Source: Streptomyces minutiscleroticus (GTDB lineage: Bacteria; Actinomycetota; Actinomycetes; Streptomycetales; Streptomycetaceae). From it: DNA of 64,000 bases. The position numbers and the translations under genes were made by a program. Under the pieces are notes generated by a model. That model had not been told where the DNA came from and ran no database searches. It saw only the letters and a program-made list of their open reading frames with translations. Of this stretch, positions 27,511 through 36,771 are shown piece by piece. Location of the stretch: assembly GCF_014650875.1 (NCBI RefSeq), contig NZ_BMVU01000013.1, forward strand, positions 1 through 64,000. The letters are read 5' to 3'. Numbering within the stretch: position 1 is the first letter of the stretch; each line of letters starts with the position of its first letter.

Positions 27511-28905
27511 TCAGTCGCGGCCGCTGCGTGCGCGGCGTGCGCGCAGCGCCAGGGCGACGACCCCCGCGCCCAGACATCCCAGGCCCAGACCCGCGATCAC
27601 ACCGTCCGTACCGGTCACGGCCGACCGGTCCCGGCTGTCGCCGTCGTCGTCGCCGTCGCCGTCCCCGGTACCGGCCGCCGCGTCCGCCGAGGGCACGGCC
27701 GGGGGACCGGAGGGCAGCGGGGCCGGGGGGCGCGCGGGAGCGACCGGTGGGAACGCGGGCGCGCCCAGCGGTCCCGGCGTCGGGACCCGCGCGTCGGCGG
27801 GCGGCCCGCCCCGCCGCGGTTCCAGCGAACCCACCGGATCGACGTGCCCGGCGGCCGCGAAGCCCCAGTCCAGCAGGGCCCGTGCCTCCTCGTACACGGT
27901 GGAGCCGCCGCCCTTGCGGGGGTTCAGCACCGTGACGATCAGCGTGCGGCCCTTCCGGCGGGCCGCGGCGACCAGCGTGTGCCCGGCGTGGGAGGTGTAG
28001 CCGTTCTTGACGCCGACGAGGCCCGGGTAGGGCGCGACGCCGCCCACGCCGGTCAGCAGCCGGTTGGTGTTCTGGATCTCGTACGGTCTGCCGCCGCCCG
28101 GGAACCGGGCGCGCACCGTGGCGGCGTAGCGGGCGAACTCGGGGTCGGCGAGTCCGGCGCGCGCGAACACCGCCAGGTCGTACGCCGACGACACCTGGCC
28201 CGGCGCGTCGTAGCCGTCGGGGGAGAGCACGTGCGTGTCGCGGGCGCCGAGGGCGCGCGCCGTGGCCTGCATCCGGGCGGAGACGGCCGCCGGGCCGCCG
28301 TTCATGGCGGACAGGACGCGCACGGCGTCGTTCCCCGAGCTCAGGAAGACGCCGTTCCACAGGTCCGAGACGCGGTAGGTGCGTCCCGCGGCGACGCCGG
28401 CCAGGCTGCTGCCGGGCCCGATGCCCGCCAGCTCCCGCGGCGTGACGGTGTGGCGGACGGCGGCGGGGAACGCCGGGAGCAGGGTCAGGGCGAACAGGGT
28501 CTTCAGCGTGCTGGCGGGCGGCAGCTCACGGTGGGCGTCGCGGGCGGCGAGCACGTCGCCCGTCCGCGCGTCGGCGACCAGCCACGACAGGGCGGAGACG
28601 GCGGCGGGCGGAGCCGGCGCCCCGGACCGCGTCCCGACCTGGACGCCGGGGCCGCGCAGCGCGTCGTCCGCGGGCGCGTCCCCGCTGTTCGCGGCGGGAG
28701 CGTCGAGGGCGACGGCCTCCGCGCGGGCGGCGGGACCCGAGCCCAGGAGCGGGGCGCCCGCCAGGCAGAGCGCGCAGCACGCGGCCAACGCGCGGACGCG
28801 GAGCGCGCGGGCCGCGGCGGCCGGGGAGGCGGTGCGGCGCGCGGCGGTGCCGGAAGCGGCGGAGCGGGGGACGGCGGTGGTGCCGGACGGGGAGCCGAGG
28901 GTCAT
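27511..28905 (-). CDS. D-alanyl-D-alanine carboxypeptidase (peptidase S11)
   Basis: A 464-residue penicillin-binding protein that trims stem-peptide D-alanine. An arginine-rich lead and signal/anchor segment (about residues 34-65) precede the S11 domain: catalytic S132-T-L-K135, SGN in SSGNDA, and KNG in VGVKNGYT in place of the usual KTG. A Pro/Ala-rich spacer with an acidic DGDGDDDGD stretch leads to a C-terminal membrane helix (GLGLGCLGAGVVALAL), as in actinobacterial DacA-type anchored enzymes. TACGTT (28917-28912, minus strand) is six bases before ATG 28905, so the transcript is probably leaderless. Confidence 0.9.
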   Translation of the reverse strand: MTLGSPSGTTAVPRSAASGTAARRTASPAAAARALRVRALAACCALCLAGAPLLGSGPAARAEAVALDAPAANSGDAPADDALRGPGVQVGTRSGAPAPPAAVSALSWLVADARTGDVLAARDAHRELPPASTLKTLFALTLLPAFPAAVRHTVTPRELAGIGPGSSLAGVAAGRTYRVSDLWNGVFLSSGNDAVRVLSAMNGGPAAVSARMQATARALGARDTHVLSPDGYDAPGQVSSAYDLAVFARAGLADPEFARYAATVRARFPGGGRPYEIQNTNRLLTGVGGVAPYPGLVGVKNGYTSHAGHTLVAAARRKGRTLIVTVLNPRKGGGSTVYEEARALLDWGFAAAGHVDPVGSLEPRRGGPPADARVPTPGPLGAPAFPPVAPARPPAPLPSGPPAVPSADAAAGTGDGDGDDDGDSRDRSAVTGTDGVIAGLGLGCLGAGVVALALRARRARSGRD

Positions 28906-29089
28906 GCCGTCAACGTAGGAACCGTCGCCGCGCGCGCCGGTGTGCCGGGGCCGCGCGCTCCCGCCGAGCACTCGGATGCCGCAGCGGCGACGCGCGGGGG
29001 AGCGGACGGCGCGGCGATGGGGAGGACCGCGCCCGGGAGCCCGACCGCGCTCGGGGGCGGGCTGCGTCTTGAGGACACCGCGGGCGGGG

Positions 29090-30241
29090 CTACGCCCCGG
29101 GGGACACCGCGGGCACGGTGGGGTGGATGCGCCGCAGGAACGTGGCGTTGTCCGGGGTCTGGCGCAGCCGTTCCAGCAGGGTCTCCAGGCCCGCCTGCCC
29201 GTCGCCCCGGGAGAGCAGGGCGCGCCGCAGACCGTGCACGGCCGACAACTCGCCCGCGGTCGTCAGCAGTTCGTCGCGCCGGGTGCCGGAGGAGACGACG
29301 TCCACGGCCGGGAAGAGGCGCCGGACGGCGGCCGCGCGGTCCAGGCGCAGCTCCATGTTGCCGGTGCCCTTCAGCTCCTCGAAGTAGAAGTCGTCGGCGC
29401 GGGAGCCGGTCTCGACCAGGGCGGTGGCGAGGACGGTGAGCGAGCCGGCCTCCTCGGTGCGGCGCGCGGCGCCGAACAGCCGCTTCGGGCCGTGCAGCGC
29501 GGCCGCGTCGACGCCGCCGCTGAGGGTGCGGCCGCCGGCCGCGGCCGCGTTGTTGTGCGCCCGGCACAGCCGGGTGAGCGAGTCGAGCAGGATCACGACG
29601 TCCTGACCGGCCTCGACGAGCCGTTCGGCGCGCGCCACGACCAGTTCGGCGAGCGCGATGTGCTCCTTGGGCGCCCGGTCGAAGGTGGAGGCGAACACCT
29701 CGCCGCGCACCGAGCGGCGCATGTCCGTGACCTCCTCGGGGCGTTCGTCGAGCAGGACCACCATGAGCCGGCACTCGGGGTGGTTGCCGGCCACGGCGGC
29801 GGCGAGCTGCTGGAGCAGGACCGTCTTGCCGGTCTTGGGCGGCGCCACGATCAGGCCGCGCTGCCCCTTGCCGACCGGCGCCACGAGGTCGACGACGCGG
29901 CCGGCGAGCCCGGCCGCGGGGTGCTCCAGGCGGAGCCGTTCCCGGGGGTGCACGGGGGTGAGGTCGCGGAAGTGCGGGCGGGGCCGCCGCTCCCCGGCCG
30001 GACGGCCGTCGACCAGGTCGACCCCGGCGAGTGCGCGCCGGCCGCCGAGGACGCCCTCGACGAGGTCGCCCTTGCGCAGGCCGTGCCGGCGGACCAGCGC
30101 GGCGGGCACCCGGGGGTCGTCGGGCGCGGGCAGCAGGTCCCCGCCGCGCAGCCGGCCCTGCCCGTCGGGGGTGAGGTCGAGGACGCCGGTGACCCGCTGT
30201 GCGGCGGGCTGGGTGGTGGGACGTTCGAGTGTGGTGGTCAT
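29090..30241 (-). CDS. rho: Short second Rho transcription-termination factor
   Basis: A 383-residue Rho with an abbreviated N-terminus: it goes directly into the cold-shock-like RNA-binding domain (GVLDLTPDGQGRLR, about 19-32), whereas housekeeping actinobacterial Rho has a long Arg/Asp-rich insert and about 600-700 residues. The motor domain is complete: Walker A PPKTGKT with K139, Walker B ILLDSLTR, Q-loop SGGVDAAAL and R-loop KGTGNME. It should hydrolyse ATP on RNA; bicyclomycin-contact regions look kept. This is best read as a paralogue, not the main Rho. The ATG follows AAAGGA. It lies between a carboxypeptidase and a broken P450, without ribosomal or atp genes. Confidence 0.9.
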   Translation of the reverse strand: MTTTLERPTTQPAAQRVTGVLDLTPDGQGRLRGGDLLPAPDDPRVPAALVRRHGLRKGDLVEGVLGGRRALAGVDLVDGRPAGERRPRPHFRDLTPVHPRERLRLEHPAAGLAGRVVDLVAPVGKGQRGLIVAPPKTGKTVLLQQLAAAVAGNHPECRLMVVLLDERPEEVTDMRRSVRGEVFASTFDRAPKEHIALAELVVARAERLVEAGQDVVILLDSLTRLCRAHNNAAAAGGRTLSGGVDAAALHGPKRLFGAARRTEEAGSLTVLATALVETGSRADDFYFEELKGTGNMELRLDRAAAVRRLFPAVDVVSSGTRRDELLTTAGELSAVHGLRRALLSRGDGQAGLETLLERLRQTPDNATFLRRIHPTVPAVSPGA

Positions 30242-30856
30242 GCGTCCGGTCCTTTCGAGGAGGCGGTCACGGGAGGTGAAGGGGGAGGAGAGGCCGGGCG
30301 GGGCGGCGTGCGGTCACGCCCCGGTGCGGCGGGGACGGCGCCTCGGCGGCGACGGCCGGAGGAACGGCCCGGACGCGTACGGACCGGTACGGCCACGGGT
30401 GCGGACCGTACGGCCACGGACCGGTACGACCGTGGTCCGGTGCGGCCCGCTGAGCCCTGTGCGCGGAGGCGGTGCGAGAAGGCTGTACGGCCGGTCGTGT
30501 GCGACGGGCCCGGTACAGCCGGGAGAGGAGAAGGCACCGGCGCCGGATGAGAGGCGTACACAAGTGCCACCGGCACTGTACCACGTACCTCGAAGGCCCC
30601 GCGGTCGTACGAGCCCGTGCGGGCGAAGAGCGCCGCGGTCGCCGTGCCGGTGGCCCGTGCCGCGCGGCACGGCGGTCGCACGCGTGCCGTACGGCGGCAA
30701 CTCCCGCTTCCGCACCGGTCGTCGACCGTGGACCATGGGGCGGTCCACGACGTCCCGCAGTCAGGAGAGTCCCTTGGGCATCTCGGAAACCTCGGACACC
30801 TTACGTACCCCGATCCCCCGGACAGCCCGGACGCCTCGCCGCTCCCGCCGCACCGC
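30242..30856. other. Long gap between rho paralogue and P450 remnant
   Basis: The 615 bases hold no convincing gene. Short direct repeats GTACGGCCACGG occur at about 30388 and 30409, with mirrored GACCGTGG nearby. The rho-like gene is transcribed leftward from here and could have a leader of several hundred bases, as rho genes often do. The part near 30776-30856 precedes the P450 remnant and may include its degraded leader. Confidence 0.4.
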
Positions 30857-31558
30857 ATGGACCCGGCGGGCGGCTGCCCCCACGCCGTCAACGCGCGGCT
30901 CCTCGCGCGCGGCGCGGCCGCCCGGGCGGAGCGGCCCGGCCCCGACCTGACCAGCGCGCTCATCGCCGCCCGCGACGAGGGCGGCGACCGGCTCGCCCCG
31001 CACGAGCTGATCGGCACGCTGGTGCTGATGGTCGTCGCCGGGCACGAGACCACGCTGAACCTGATCACCAACGCCGTACGGGCCCTGTGCGGCCACCGCG
31101 ACCAGCTCGCCCTCGTCCTGGACGGGACCGCGAGCTGGGCGGACGCGGTCGCGGAGACGCTGCGCTGGGACGTGCCGGTGAGTCTCTTCCCGTTCCGCTA
31201 CCCGGTGCGCGACCTGACGGTGGACGGAACGGTGATCCCCGCGGGCACGCCCGTGCTGGCCGGCTACGCGGCGGCGGGCCGGGGCCCGGCCGCGCACGGG
31301 CCGGACGCCGACCGGTTCGACGTCACCCGCCCCCGCAGACCCGGCGTCGTCCGGCACCTCTCGCTCGGGCACGGCGCCCACTACTGCCTCGGGGCGCCGC
31401 TCGCCCGGCTGGAGGCGGCCGTCGCGCTGGAGCGGCTGTTCACCCGCTTCCCCGGTCTCGCCCCCGCCGTTCCGGAGGAGGAACTGGTCCGGCACTCCGG
31501 GTTCGTCGGCAACAGCGTGCGCGCCCTGCCCGTGCGCCTCGGACCTGGAACGGACTGA
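30857..31558 (+). pseudogene. Cytochrome P450 with large internal deletion
   Basis: About 233 residues remain of a protein that should be near 400. The first 20 residues (MDPAGGCPHAVNARLLARG) match a Streptomyces P450 N-terminus; then, with no break in frame, the sequence jumps to the region before the I-helix (PDLTSALIAARDE). The I-helix AGHETT, the ETLR of ExxR, and the heme loop LGHGAHYCLG with C177 are intact, but the B, C and F-G regions that form the substrate pocket are absent. No ribosome site precedes ATG 30857. An in-frame deletion of some 170-190 codons is the likely cause; function is doubtful. Confidence 0.75.
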
Positions 31559-31647
31559 GCCCCGGGCCAGGAAGGGCCTGAACCGGGTCGTCCAGGCGTC
31601 CAGGCGTCCACAGGACCGATCGCCCACCCGTCCGGCCCGCCGTCCGG

Positions 31648-33237
31648 TCAGCCCGCCAGGTCGAAGACCCCGTACCCGAAGCCCGCCGCCTCGACCGCCC
31701 CGGCGGCGGCCGTGACGCCGGACGCCTCCACGGTGCGGGCGGTCCGGACGCCGTCGACCGCGTGCCGCACCGGCTCCCGCTGCGGGTTCACGACGACGAG
31801 GAACCGGCCCCCGCGCACGTACACGAACGGGTAGCCGGCGTGCAGCACCTCCACCGACCCGGCGGGGCTCAGCTCCGGCGCGCCGGTGCGCAGCGCGACG
31901 AGGCGCCGTACGAGGTGCAGCAGGGACGTCTCGTCGGCGCGCTGGGCGGCCACGGTGGGGCGGTCGGGGTCGGGGTCGAGCGGCAGGTAGAGGCGGTCCG
32001 CCGGGGCGGTGGAGAAGCCCGCGTTCGGGCCGTCGCCCCACTGCATGGGGGTGCGCGAGCCCGCCCGGTTGTAGTGCGGGCCCAGCACGCTGCCCTCCTT
32101 GTCGGGCAGGTCCGGCACGTACCGCATGCCGATCTCGTCGCCGTAGTAGATCGCCGGGAGCGTGGGCCAGGTGAGCTGGAAGACGAAGGCGGCGGGCAGC
32201 TGCTCGGCGGTGCGCGGGCCGCAGTTGAGGCGGGAGAAGTCGTGGTTGGAGGTGGGCAGCGCGATGTGGCCGCCGTCGCCCACTCTGCCGGCGGCGCGTC
32301 GCCAGGCGTCCAGGAAGGGGCGGGGCGAGCCCTTGCCGCTCGCGTCGAAGAAGCAGTCCAGGGGGTCCCAGGCGTCGTCGACCGTGCCCGTGCGGTTGCT
32401 CCACAGCGAGCGCAGGGGCAGCCCGTTCGTGGCGCCGCCGAACTGCAGGAAGAAGTCCGCGTGGAAGCCCGCCGGGACGGACACCTCCGGGTCGCCCCAC
32501 TCCGACAGCAGCACCGCGCCCGGATGCGCGCGGTCCAGCCAGTGCCGCAGCTCCGTCCAGATCGCGCAGGTCCCTGCCCGGTCGGGGTCGTCCTTGACGA
32601 GCGAGGCGGCCATGTCGACGCGGAAGCCCGCCACGCCCAGGCGCAGCCAGTGGTCCATGATCTCGCGCAGCGCCGCCCGGTTGGCGCGCGGCCCCTCGGC
32701 GTCCACGGGCTGCCGCCAGGGTTCGGCCGGGTCCTCGCGCGCGTAGCCGAAGTTGAGGGCCGGCTGGCTGTCGAAGAAGTTCGGCAGGTACGCGCCCGGG
32801 CGGCGGCCCGGTGAGGCGACGAAGCCGTCGGGGCGGCCCTGCGGGGCCCAGATGTAGCGGTGGTCGCCGGGGTCGTCCGCCGAGGCGAGGAACCACGGGT
32901 GCCGGTCCGAGGTGTGGCCGGCCACCAGGTCGAGGAGGACGCGGATGCCGCGGCGGCCCGCCAGGTCGACCAGCCCGGCGAGGTCGTCGTCGGTGCCGTA
33001 GCGGGGTGCGGTGGTGAAGTAGTCGGCGACGTCGTAGCCCGCGTCGCGGAACGGCGAGGCGAAGCAGGGGTTCAGCCACACCGTGTTCACCCCGAGCCAG
33101 GACAGGTGGTCCAGGCGGTCCGCGATGCCGCCGAAGTCGCCGATGCCGTCGCCGTCGGAGTCCGCGAAGGACTGTGGGTAGATCTGGTAGAAGACGGCGT
33201 CGGAGAGCCAGGCGGGAACGGGACCGAACGAGGTCAT
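31648..33237 (-). CDS. GH13 alpha-glucosidase/amylase-family enzyme
   Basis: A 529-residue (beta/alpha)8-barrel enzyme acting on alpha-glucosides. The nucleophile is D208 in FRVDMAA, the acid/base E246 in LLSEWGD, and the transition-state stabiliser D333 in TSNHDFS; the calcium-type DSDGDGIGD loop near residue 30 is typical of oligo-1,6-glucosidases and trehalose synthases. There is no signal peptide, so it is intracellular and should work on imported maltose- or isomaltose-type sugars. ATG 33237 follows AAAGG. It converges on the P450 remnant; no transporter or LacI regulator is adjacent. Confidence 0.9.
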   Translation of the reverse strand: MTSFGPVPAWLSDAVFYQIYPQSFADSDGDGIGDFGGIADRLDHLSWLGVNTVWLNPCFASPFRDAGYDVADYFTTAPRYGTDDDLAGLVDLAGRRGIRVLLDLVAGHTSDRHPWFLASADDPGDHRYIWAPQGRPDGFVASPGRRPGAYLPNFFDSQPALNFGYAREDPAEPWRQPVDAEGPRANRAALREIMDHWLRLGVAGFRVDMAASLVKDDPDRAGTCAIWTELRHWLDRAHPGAVLLSEWGDPEVSVPAGFHADFFLQFGGATNGLPLRSLWSNRTGTVDDAWDPLDCFFDASGKGSPRPFLDAWRRAAGRVGDGGHIALPTSNHDFSRLNCGPRTAEQLPAAFVFQLTWPTLPAIYYGDEIGMRYVPDLPDKEGSVLGPHYNRAGSRTPMQWGDGPNAGFSTAPADRLYLPLDPDPDRPTVAAQRADETSLLHLVRRLVALRTGAPELSPAGSVEVLHAGYPFVYVRGGRFLVVVNPQREPVRHAVDGVRTARTVEASGVTAAAGAVEAAGFGYGVFDLAG

Positions 33238-33390
33238 GTACGGCCTTTCGAAGGAGAAGAAGAAGGAGACGGGGATGAGGGCTGAGGCGGAGACGGAGGC
33301 CGAGGCGGCGGGCTCGCGCCGGATCACCCGCGGGCGCGGCACTGTCGAGGGTGACAGCGCGCGGATCTCCGCGGAAGGGCGCGTTCGCTG

Positions 33391-33581
33391 GTGCCGTGAC
33401 CGGAAAGGTATGCCGTGGGCCCACGGCGTCCGGTGCGGTGCATCGCAAAGCGGAGGACCACGCTCGTACGGACGTATTCGGGTGGCTCCGGCAATGCGGC
33501 GTGGGGGTCCCCCTGCTCGAAGAGCCAGGGGGAGTGCCGTGCCGGGCGTCGTGCACCGGTGAACCTTTCCGGTCGCGGCAC
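33391..33581. mobile_element. MITE-like 191-bp palindromic element
   Basis: GTGCCGTGACCGGAAAGGT (33391-33409) is repeated in inverted orientation at 33563-33581 with one mismatch in 19. Inside are a perfect 16-base palindrome GCCGTGGGCCCACGGC (33412-33427) and a hairpin CCCCCTG...CAGGGGG (33509-33532). There is no open frame and no obvious target-site duplication. Its right end carries the promoter of the methyltransferase gene. It fits a non-autonomous transposon-like or dispersed intergenic palindrome, unproven without copies elsewhere. Confidence 0.45.
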
Positions 33582-33587
33582 TAGGCT
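33582..33587 (+). promoter_or_regulatory. -10 of leaderless methyltransferase gene
   Basis: TAGGCT ends six bases before ATG 33594; GTGAAC at 33559-33564 is a fair -35 at 17-base spacing and overlaps the right inverted repeat of the 191-bp element. Confidence 0.55.
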
Positions 33588-33593
33588 GCGGCG

Positions 33594-34331
33594 ATGTTCA
33601 CCGCGCAGGGCCCCACGTTCCGCGAACTCGCCGTCCAGGCGCTGTCGTCCGTCGAGCACGGCTACGACCTGCTCGCGCCCAAGTTCGACCACACGCCCTT
33701 CCGTACGCCGGACACGGTCCTGGACGCCGTCGCCGGCGCCCTCGGCCGGATCGGGCCGTTCGGGCGCGGACTCGACCTGTGCTGCGGCACCGGGGCGGGC
33801 CTGGACGTCCTGCGAGCGGTCTGCCGGGAGCAGGCGGTCGGCGTCGACTTCAGCACCGCCATGTTGGCCGTCGGCCGCGAGCGCGCGCGGCCGGGCGGGC
33901 CGCCGGCGCACTGGGTGCGCGCCGACGCCCGGCGGCTGCCGTTCGGGCCGGTCTTCGACCTCGTGGTCAGCTTCGGCGCGTTCGGGCACTTCCTGCCGCG
34001 CGAGCTGCCGGGGCTGTTCGCGCAGGTGCACGGGGTGCTGCGGCCCGGCGGCCGGTTCGCCTTCCCGCTGACGGCGCCCGCCCGGCCCGGCTCCGGGGGC
34101 TACTGGGCCATGCTCGGCTTCGACGCGGCCATGCGGGTGCGCAACGCGCTGTGGCGGCCGCCGTTCGTCATGTACTACCGGCCGTTCCGGCTCGGCACCG
34201 TCCGCGCGGAACTGGAGCGGGTCGGCTTCGCGGTGCAGCTGCACGCGCTGGAGGAGTTCGGACGCCGCGACGACGGCAGCCCGCGCTGCCGGATGGTGGT
34301 GGCCACCCGCGAGGACACCCCCGCCCGCTGA
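33594..34331 (+). CDS. Class I SAM-dependent methyltransferase
   Basis: A 245-residue Rossmann-fold methyltransferase. Motif I is LDLCCGTGAG at 60-69, motif II VGVDFSTAML follows at about 83, and FDLVVSFGAFGHF (about 122-134) is motif IV. The substrate cannot be inferred. The N-terminal HGYDLLAPKFDHTPFRTP resembles small-molecule methyltransferases of the UbiE/type 11 group. The transcript seems leaderless. Confidence 0.88.
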   Translation: MFTAQGPTFRELAVQALSSVEHGYDLLAPKFDHTPFRTPDTVLDAVAGALGRIGPFGRGLDLCCGTGAGLDVLRAVCREQAVGVDFSTAMLAVGRERARPGGPPAHWVRADARRLPFGPVFDLVVSFGAFGHFLPRELPGLFAQVHGVLRPGGRFAFPLTAPARPGSGGYWAMLGFDAAMRVRNALWRPPFVMYYRPFRLGTVRAELERVGFAVQLHALEEFGRRDDGSPRCRMVVATREDTPAR

Positions 34332-34345
34332 GCCACATCCGCCCC

Positions 34346-34430
34346 GCGGCCGGGTCCGTCCCGTGGCCGGGTCCGTCCCACGGCCGCATCCACTTCACGG
34401 CCGGGCCTGTCCCACGGCCCGGCCCGCCCC
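34346..34430. repeat. 17-bp tandem repeats between convergent genes
   Basis: At least five adjoining 17-base units of consensus RCGGCCGGGTCCGTCCC start at 34346, 34363, 34380, 34397 and 34414; the pattern decays to about 34487. They fill the space between the methyltransferase stop and the NB-ARC protein stop. Confidence 0.75.
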
Positions 34431-34528
34431 ACGGATGCGTTCGCCTTGCAGCCGGGGCCGTCCCGCGGCCCGGTCCGGTTCGCTGCCGGGCCGGGAGGAC
34501 GGCCCCGCCCGGAGCGCCGGCTCCCGTC

Positions 34529-36601
34529 TCACGCCTTCGCGTCGGACGGGTCCTCGCCCAGGGCCAGGCGCAGTGCGGCCTCCTCGTCCAGGGAGTGGCC
34601 CTCCTCGACCAGTTGCGTGAACACGGCGTCACCGAGGGCCGCGCGCAGCAGGCGGCCGTACTCCCTGCGGAAGACGGTCTCCTCCGGAGCGCCCAGGCGG
34701 GGCAGGCCCGCCGTGTGCCACAGGCGTCCGCCCACCCCCAGCAGCCGCGCGGCGAGCACGGGGTCGCCGCGCGCCGCCTGCGTGACGACCAGCAGGTCGC
34801 ACACGGCCGCGACGCCCAGCCGGTCGTGCACGCGCCACTTGGCGGACAGCGCCTCGCACACGGAGTGCAGCGCCTCGTCCGGCCGGGCGAGGCCGATCTC
34901 CGACAGGGCCACGAAGAAGTCGCCCCAGGCCCGCATCCACAGCTCACCGCGTTTCGCGCAGTCCGCCCGCAGCTTCTCCGCCACGGTCGCGCACCGCTCG
35001 AACGCCCCCTGCCCCGCCATCACGTACGCCTGCAGCGCCAGGGCGAGCAGCTGGTAGAACTCGGCGCCGCCGCCGCCCCCGGGCCCCTGCGAGCCGGGCC
35101 CGTAGAGCAGCGCGGACCGCGCGGACTCGCCGCGCACCGCGAGGCTCGCCCCGGTCAGCGGCAGCGCGGGCACCGGAAGCCCGCGCTCCTGCGCCAGCCA
35201 CACGTACGCCGCGCTCACCGACTCCGCCGCCTCCAGGTCCTCCGGCACGACGGTGACCAGCCGGTGCGCCCACACGGCGAGGCTGTACTCGGGGCCGGTG
35301 CCGCTCGCCCGGCACAGCGCCCGCTCCAGATAGCCGCGGCCCTCCTCGGCGAAGCCGCAGGCGAACCAGAAGTACCAGAGGCTGCCGGCGAGTTCGAGGC
35401 CGCTCTCCGGGTCCTCGGAGGCCAGGCACTCCTCCAGGGCGACCCGCAGGTTGGCGTGCTCGGCGGTGAGCCGCTCCGCCCACACGCGCTGGCCGGGACC
35501 GAGCCACTCGGCCTCGCCCTGCCGGGCGGTCCACCGGTAGTAGTCGCGGTGGCGGCGGCGCACCGTCCCCTCCTCGCCGAGGGCCGCCAGCCACTCGGCG
35601 CCGAAGGAGCGGACCGTGTCGAGCATGCGGTAGCGCACCGCCGCCCCCTCGCCCTCGCGCGTCACGATCGACTTGTCGGTCAGCGAGGCGAGCAGCGCCA
35701 TGATCTCCTCGGCGTCCACCGGGCCGCCGTGGCACACGAACTCGGCGGCCTCCACGTCCCAGCCGCCCGCGAAGACCGACAGGCGCGCCCACAGCAGGCG
35801 CTCCAGCGGTGTGCACAGCTCGTGGCTCCAGCCGATCGCCGTCCGCAGGGTCTGATGGCGGACCAGCAGTGGGCGGGCGGGGGAGACGAGCAGGTCGAAG
35901 CGGGAGTCCAGGCCTTCGAGGAGCCGGTGCAGCGGAAAGCCGCGCAGCCGCACCGCGGCCAGCTCCAGGGCCAGCGGAATGCCGTCGAGGCGGGCGCAGA
36001 CCGCGGCCACGCCCGCCCGGTTGTCGTCGGTCAGCTCGAACGAGGGCACGGCCGCGGCGGCGCGCGCCGCGAACAGCGCGACCGCGTCGTCCCGTTCGCC
36101 CAGCGGCAGCGGCGCCACCGCCATCAGGTGCTCCCCGGCCACGCCGAGCGGTTGCCTGCTGGTGGCCAGTACGTGCAGCTCGGGCACGTTGGCCAGCAGC
36201 TCCTGCACGACGCGCGCGCACTCGTCGAGGACGTGCTCGCAGGTGTCCAGGACCAGCAGCACGGGACCGCCGGCGAGGTGCTCGCAGACCGCCTCCAGAA
36301 GCGGGCGCAGCGTCTGCTCCACCAGCCGCGTCGCCTGCGCCACGGCGTTCGTGAGCAGGTCGGGGTTCTTCAGCTCCGACAGCTCCACCAGCCATACCCC
36401 GGCGGGGAACAGGCCGCGTTCGGCGTGGGCGGCGCGCAGCGCGAGCCGTGACTTGCCGACGCCCGCGGGACCCGTGAGCGTGACGAGCCGGCAGTCGCGC
36501 AACAGGCCGGAGAGCGCGGCCAGTTCGGTCTGCCGGCCGACGAACGCGTTGGCCTCGGCGGGGAGGTTCCCGACCCTGCCGTCACGTACCGAGGGAGCCA
36601 T
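34529..36601 (-). CDS. NB-ARC/TPR signalling ATPase without DNA-binding domain
   Basis: A 690-residue STAND-type protein. VGRQTELAAL (21-30) leads to Walker A GPAGVGKS (44-51), Walker B LLVLDTCEH, then a winged-helix-like module and a helical repeat (TPR-like) region from about 350 to 650. Actinobacterial proteins of this build normally carry a LuxR HTH at the C-terminus or an OmpR/BTAD domain at the N-terminus; here the protein ends EDPSDAKA with neither, and the downstream bases are 17-bp repeats. It would act by ATP-switched assembly or protein contacts. ATG 36601 follows AAGGGGGAA. Confidence 0.85.
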   Translation of the reverse strand: MAPSVRDGRVGNLPAEANAFVGRQTELAALSGLLRDCRLVTLTGPAGVGKSRLALRAAHAERGLFPAGVWLVELSELKNPDLLTNAVAQATRLVEQTLRPLLEAVCEHLAGGPVLLVLDTCEHVLDECARVVQELLANVPELHVLATSRQPLGVAGEHLMAVAPLPLGERDDAVALFAARAAAAVPSFELTDDNRAGVAAVCARLDGIPLALELAAVRLRGFPLHRLLEGLDSRFDLLVSPARPLLVRHQTLRTAIGWSHELCTPLERLLWARLSVFAGGWDVEAAEFVCHGGPVDAEEIMALLASLTDKSIVTREGEGAAVRYRMLDTVRSFGAEWLAALGEEGTVRRRHRDYYRWTARQGEAEWLGPGQRVWAERLTAEHANLRVALEECLASEDPESGLELAGSLWYFWFACGFAEEGRGYLERALCRASGTGPEYSLAVWAHRLVTVVPEDLEAAESVSAAYVWLAQERGLPVPALPLTGASLAVRGESARSALLYGPGSQGPGGGGGAEFYQLLALALQAYVMAGQGAFERCATVAEKLRADCAKRGELWMRAWGDFFVALSEIGLARPDEALHSVCEALSAKWRVHDRLGVAAVCDLLVVTQAARGDPVLAARLLGVGGRLWHTAGLPRLGAPEETVFRREYGRLLRAALGDAVFTQLVEEGHSLDEEAALRLALGEDPSDAKA

Positions 36602-36771
36602 CGTTCCCCCTTCTGCCCGGACCGCTGGCGGTCACCCTAGCCCCCTGTCCGTCGGTGCCCGAGCCTTGCGGGCGGTGCGGAAATCGGACAGGAGCCCTCA
36701 CGCGCGACCCGCTTCGGGCGTAGCTTGGAGAGGACCCGGCACACCGAGCGGCGACCTTGGGAGGTGCGGGG

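Noticed and set aside
30238..31071. Minus-strand frame upstream of rho as an extended Rho N-terminus
   Set aside because: It begins at the rho start region in a different context, reads through the P450 remnant antisense, and rho has its own ribosome site at 30241.
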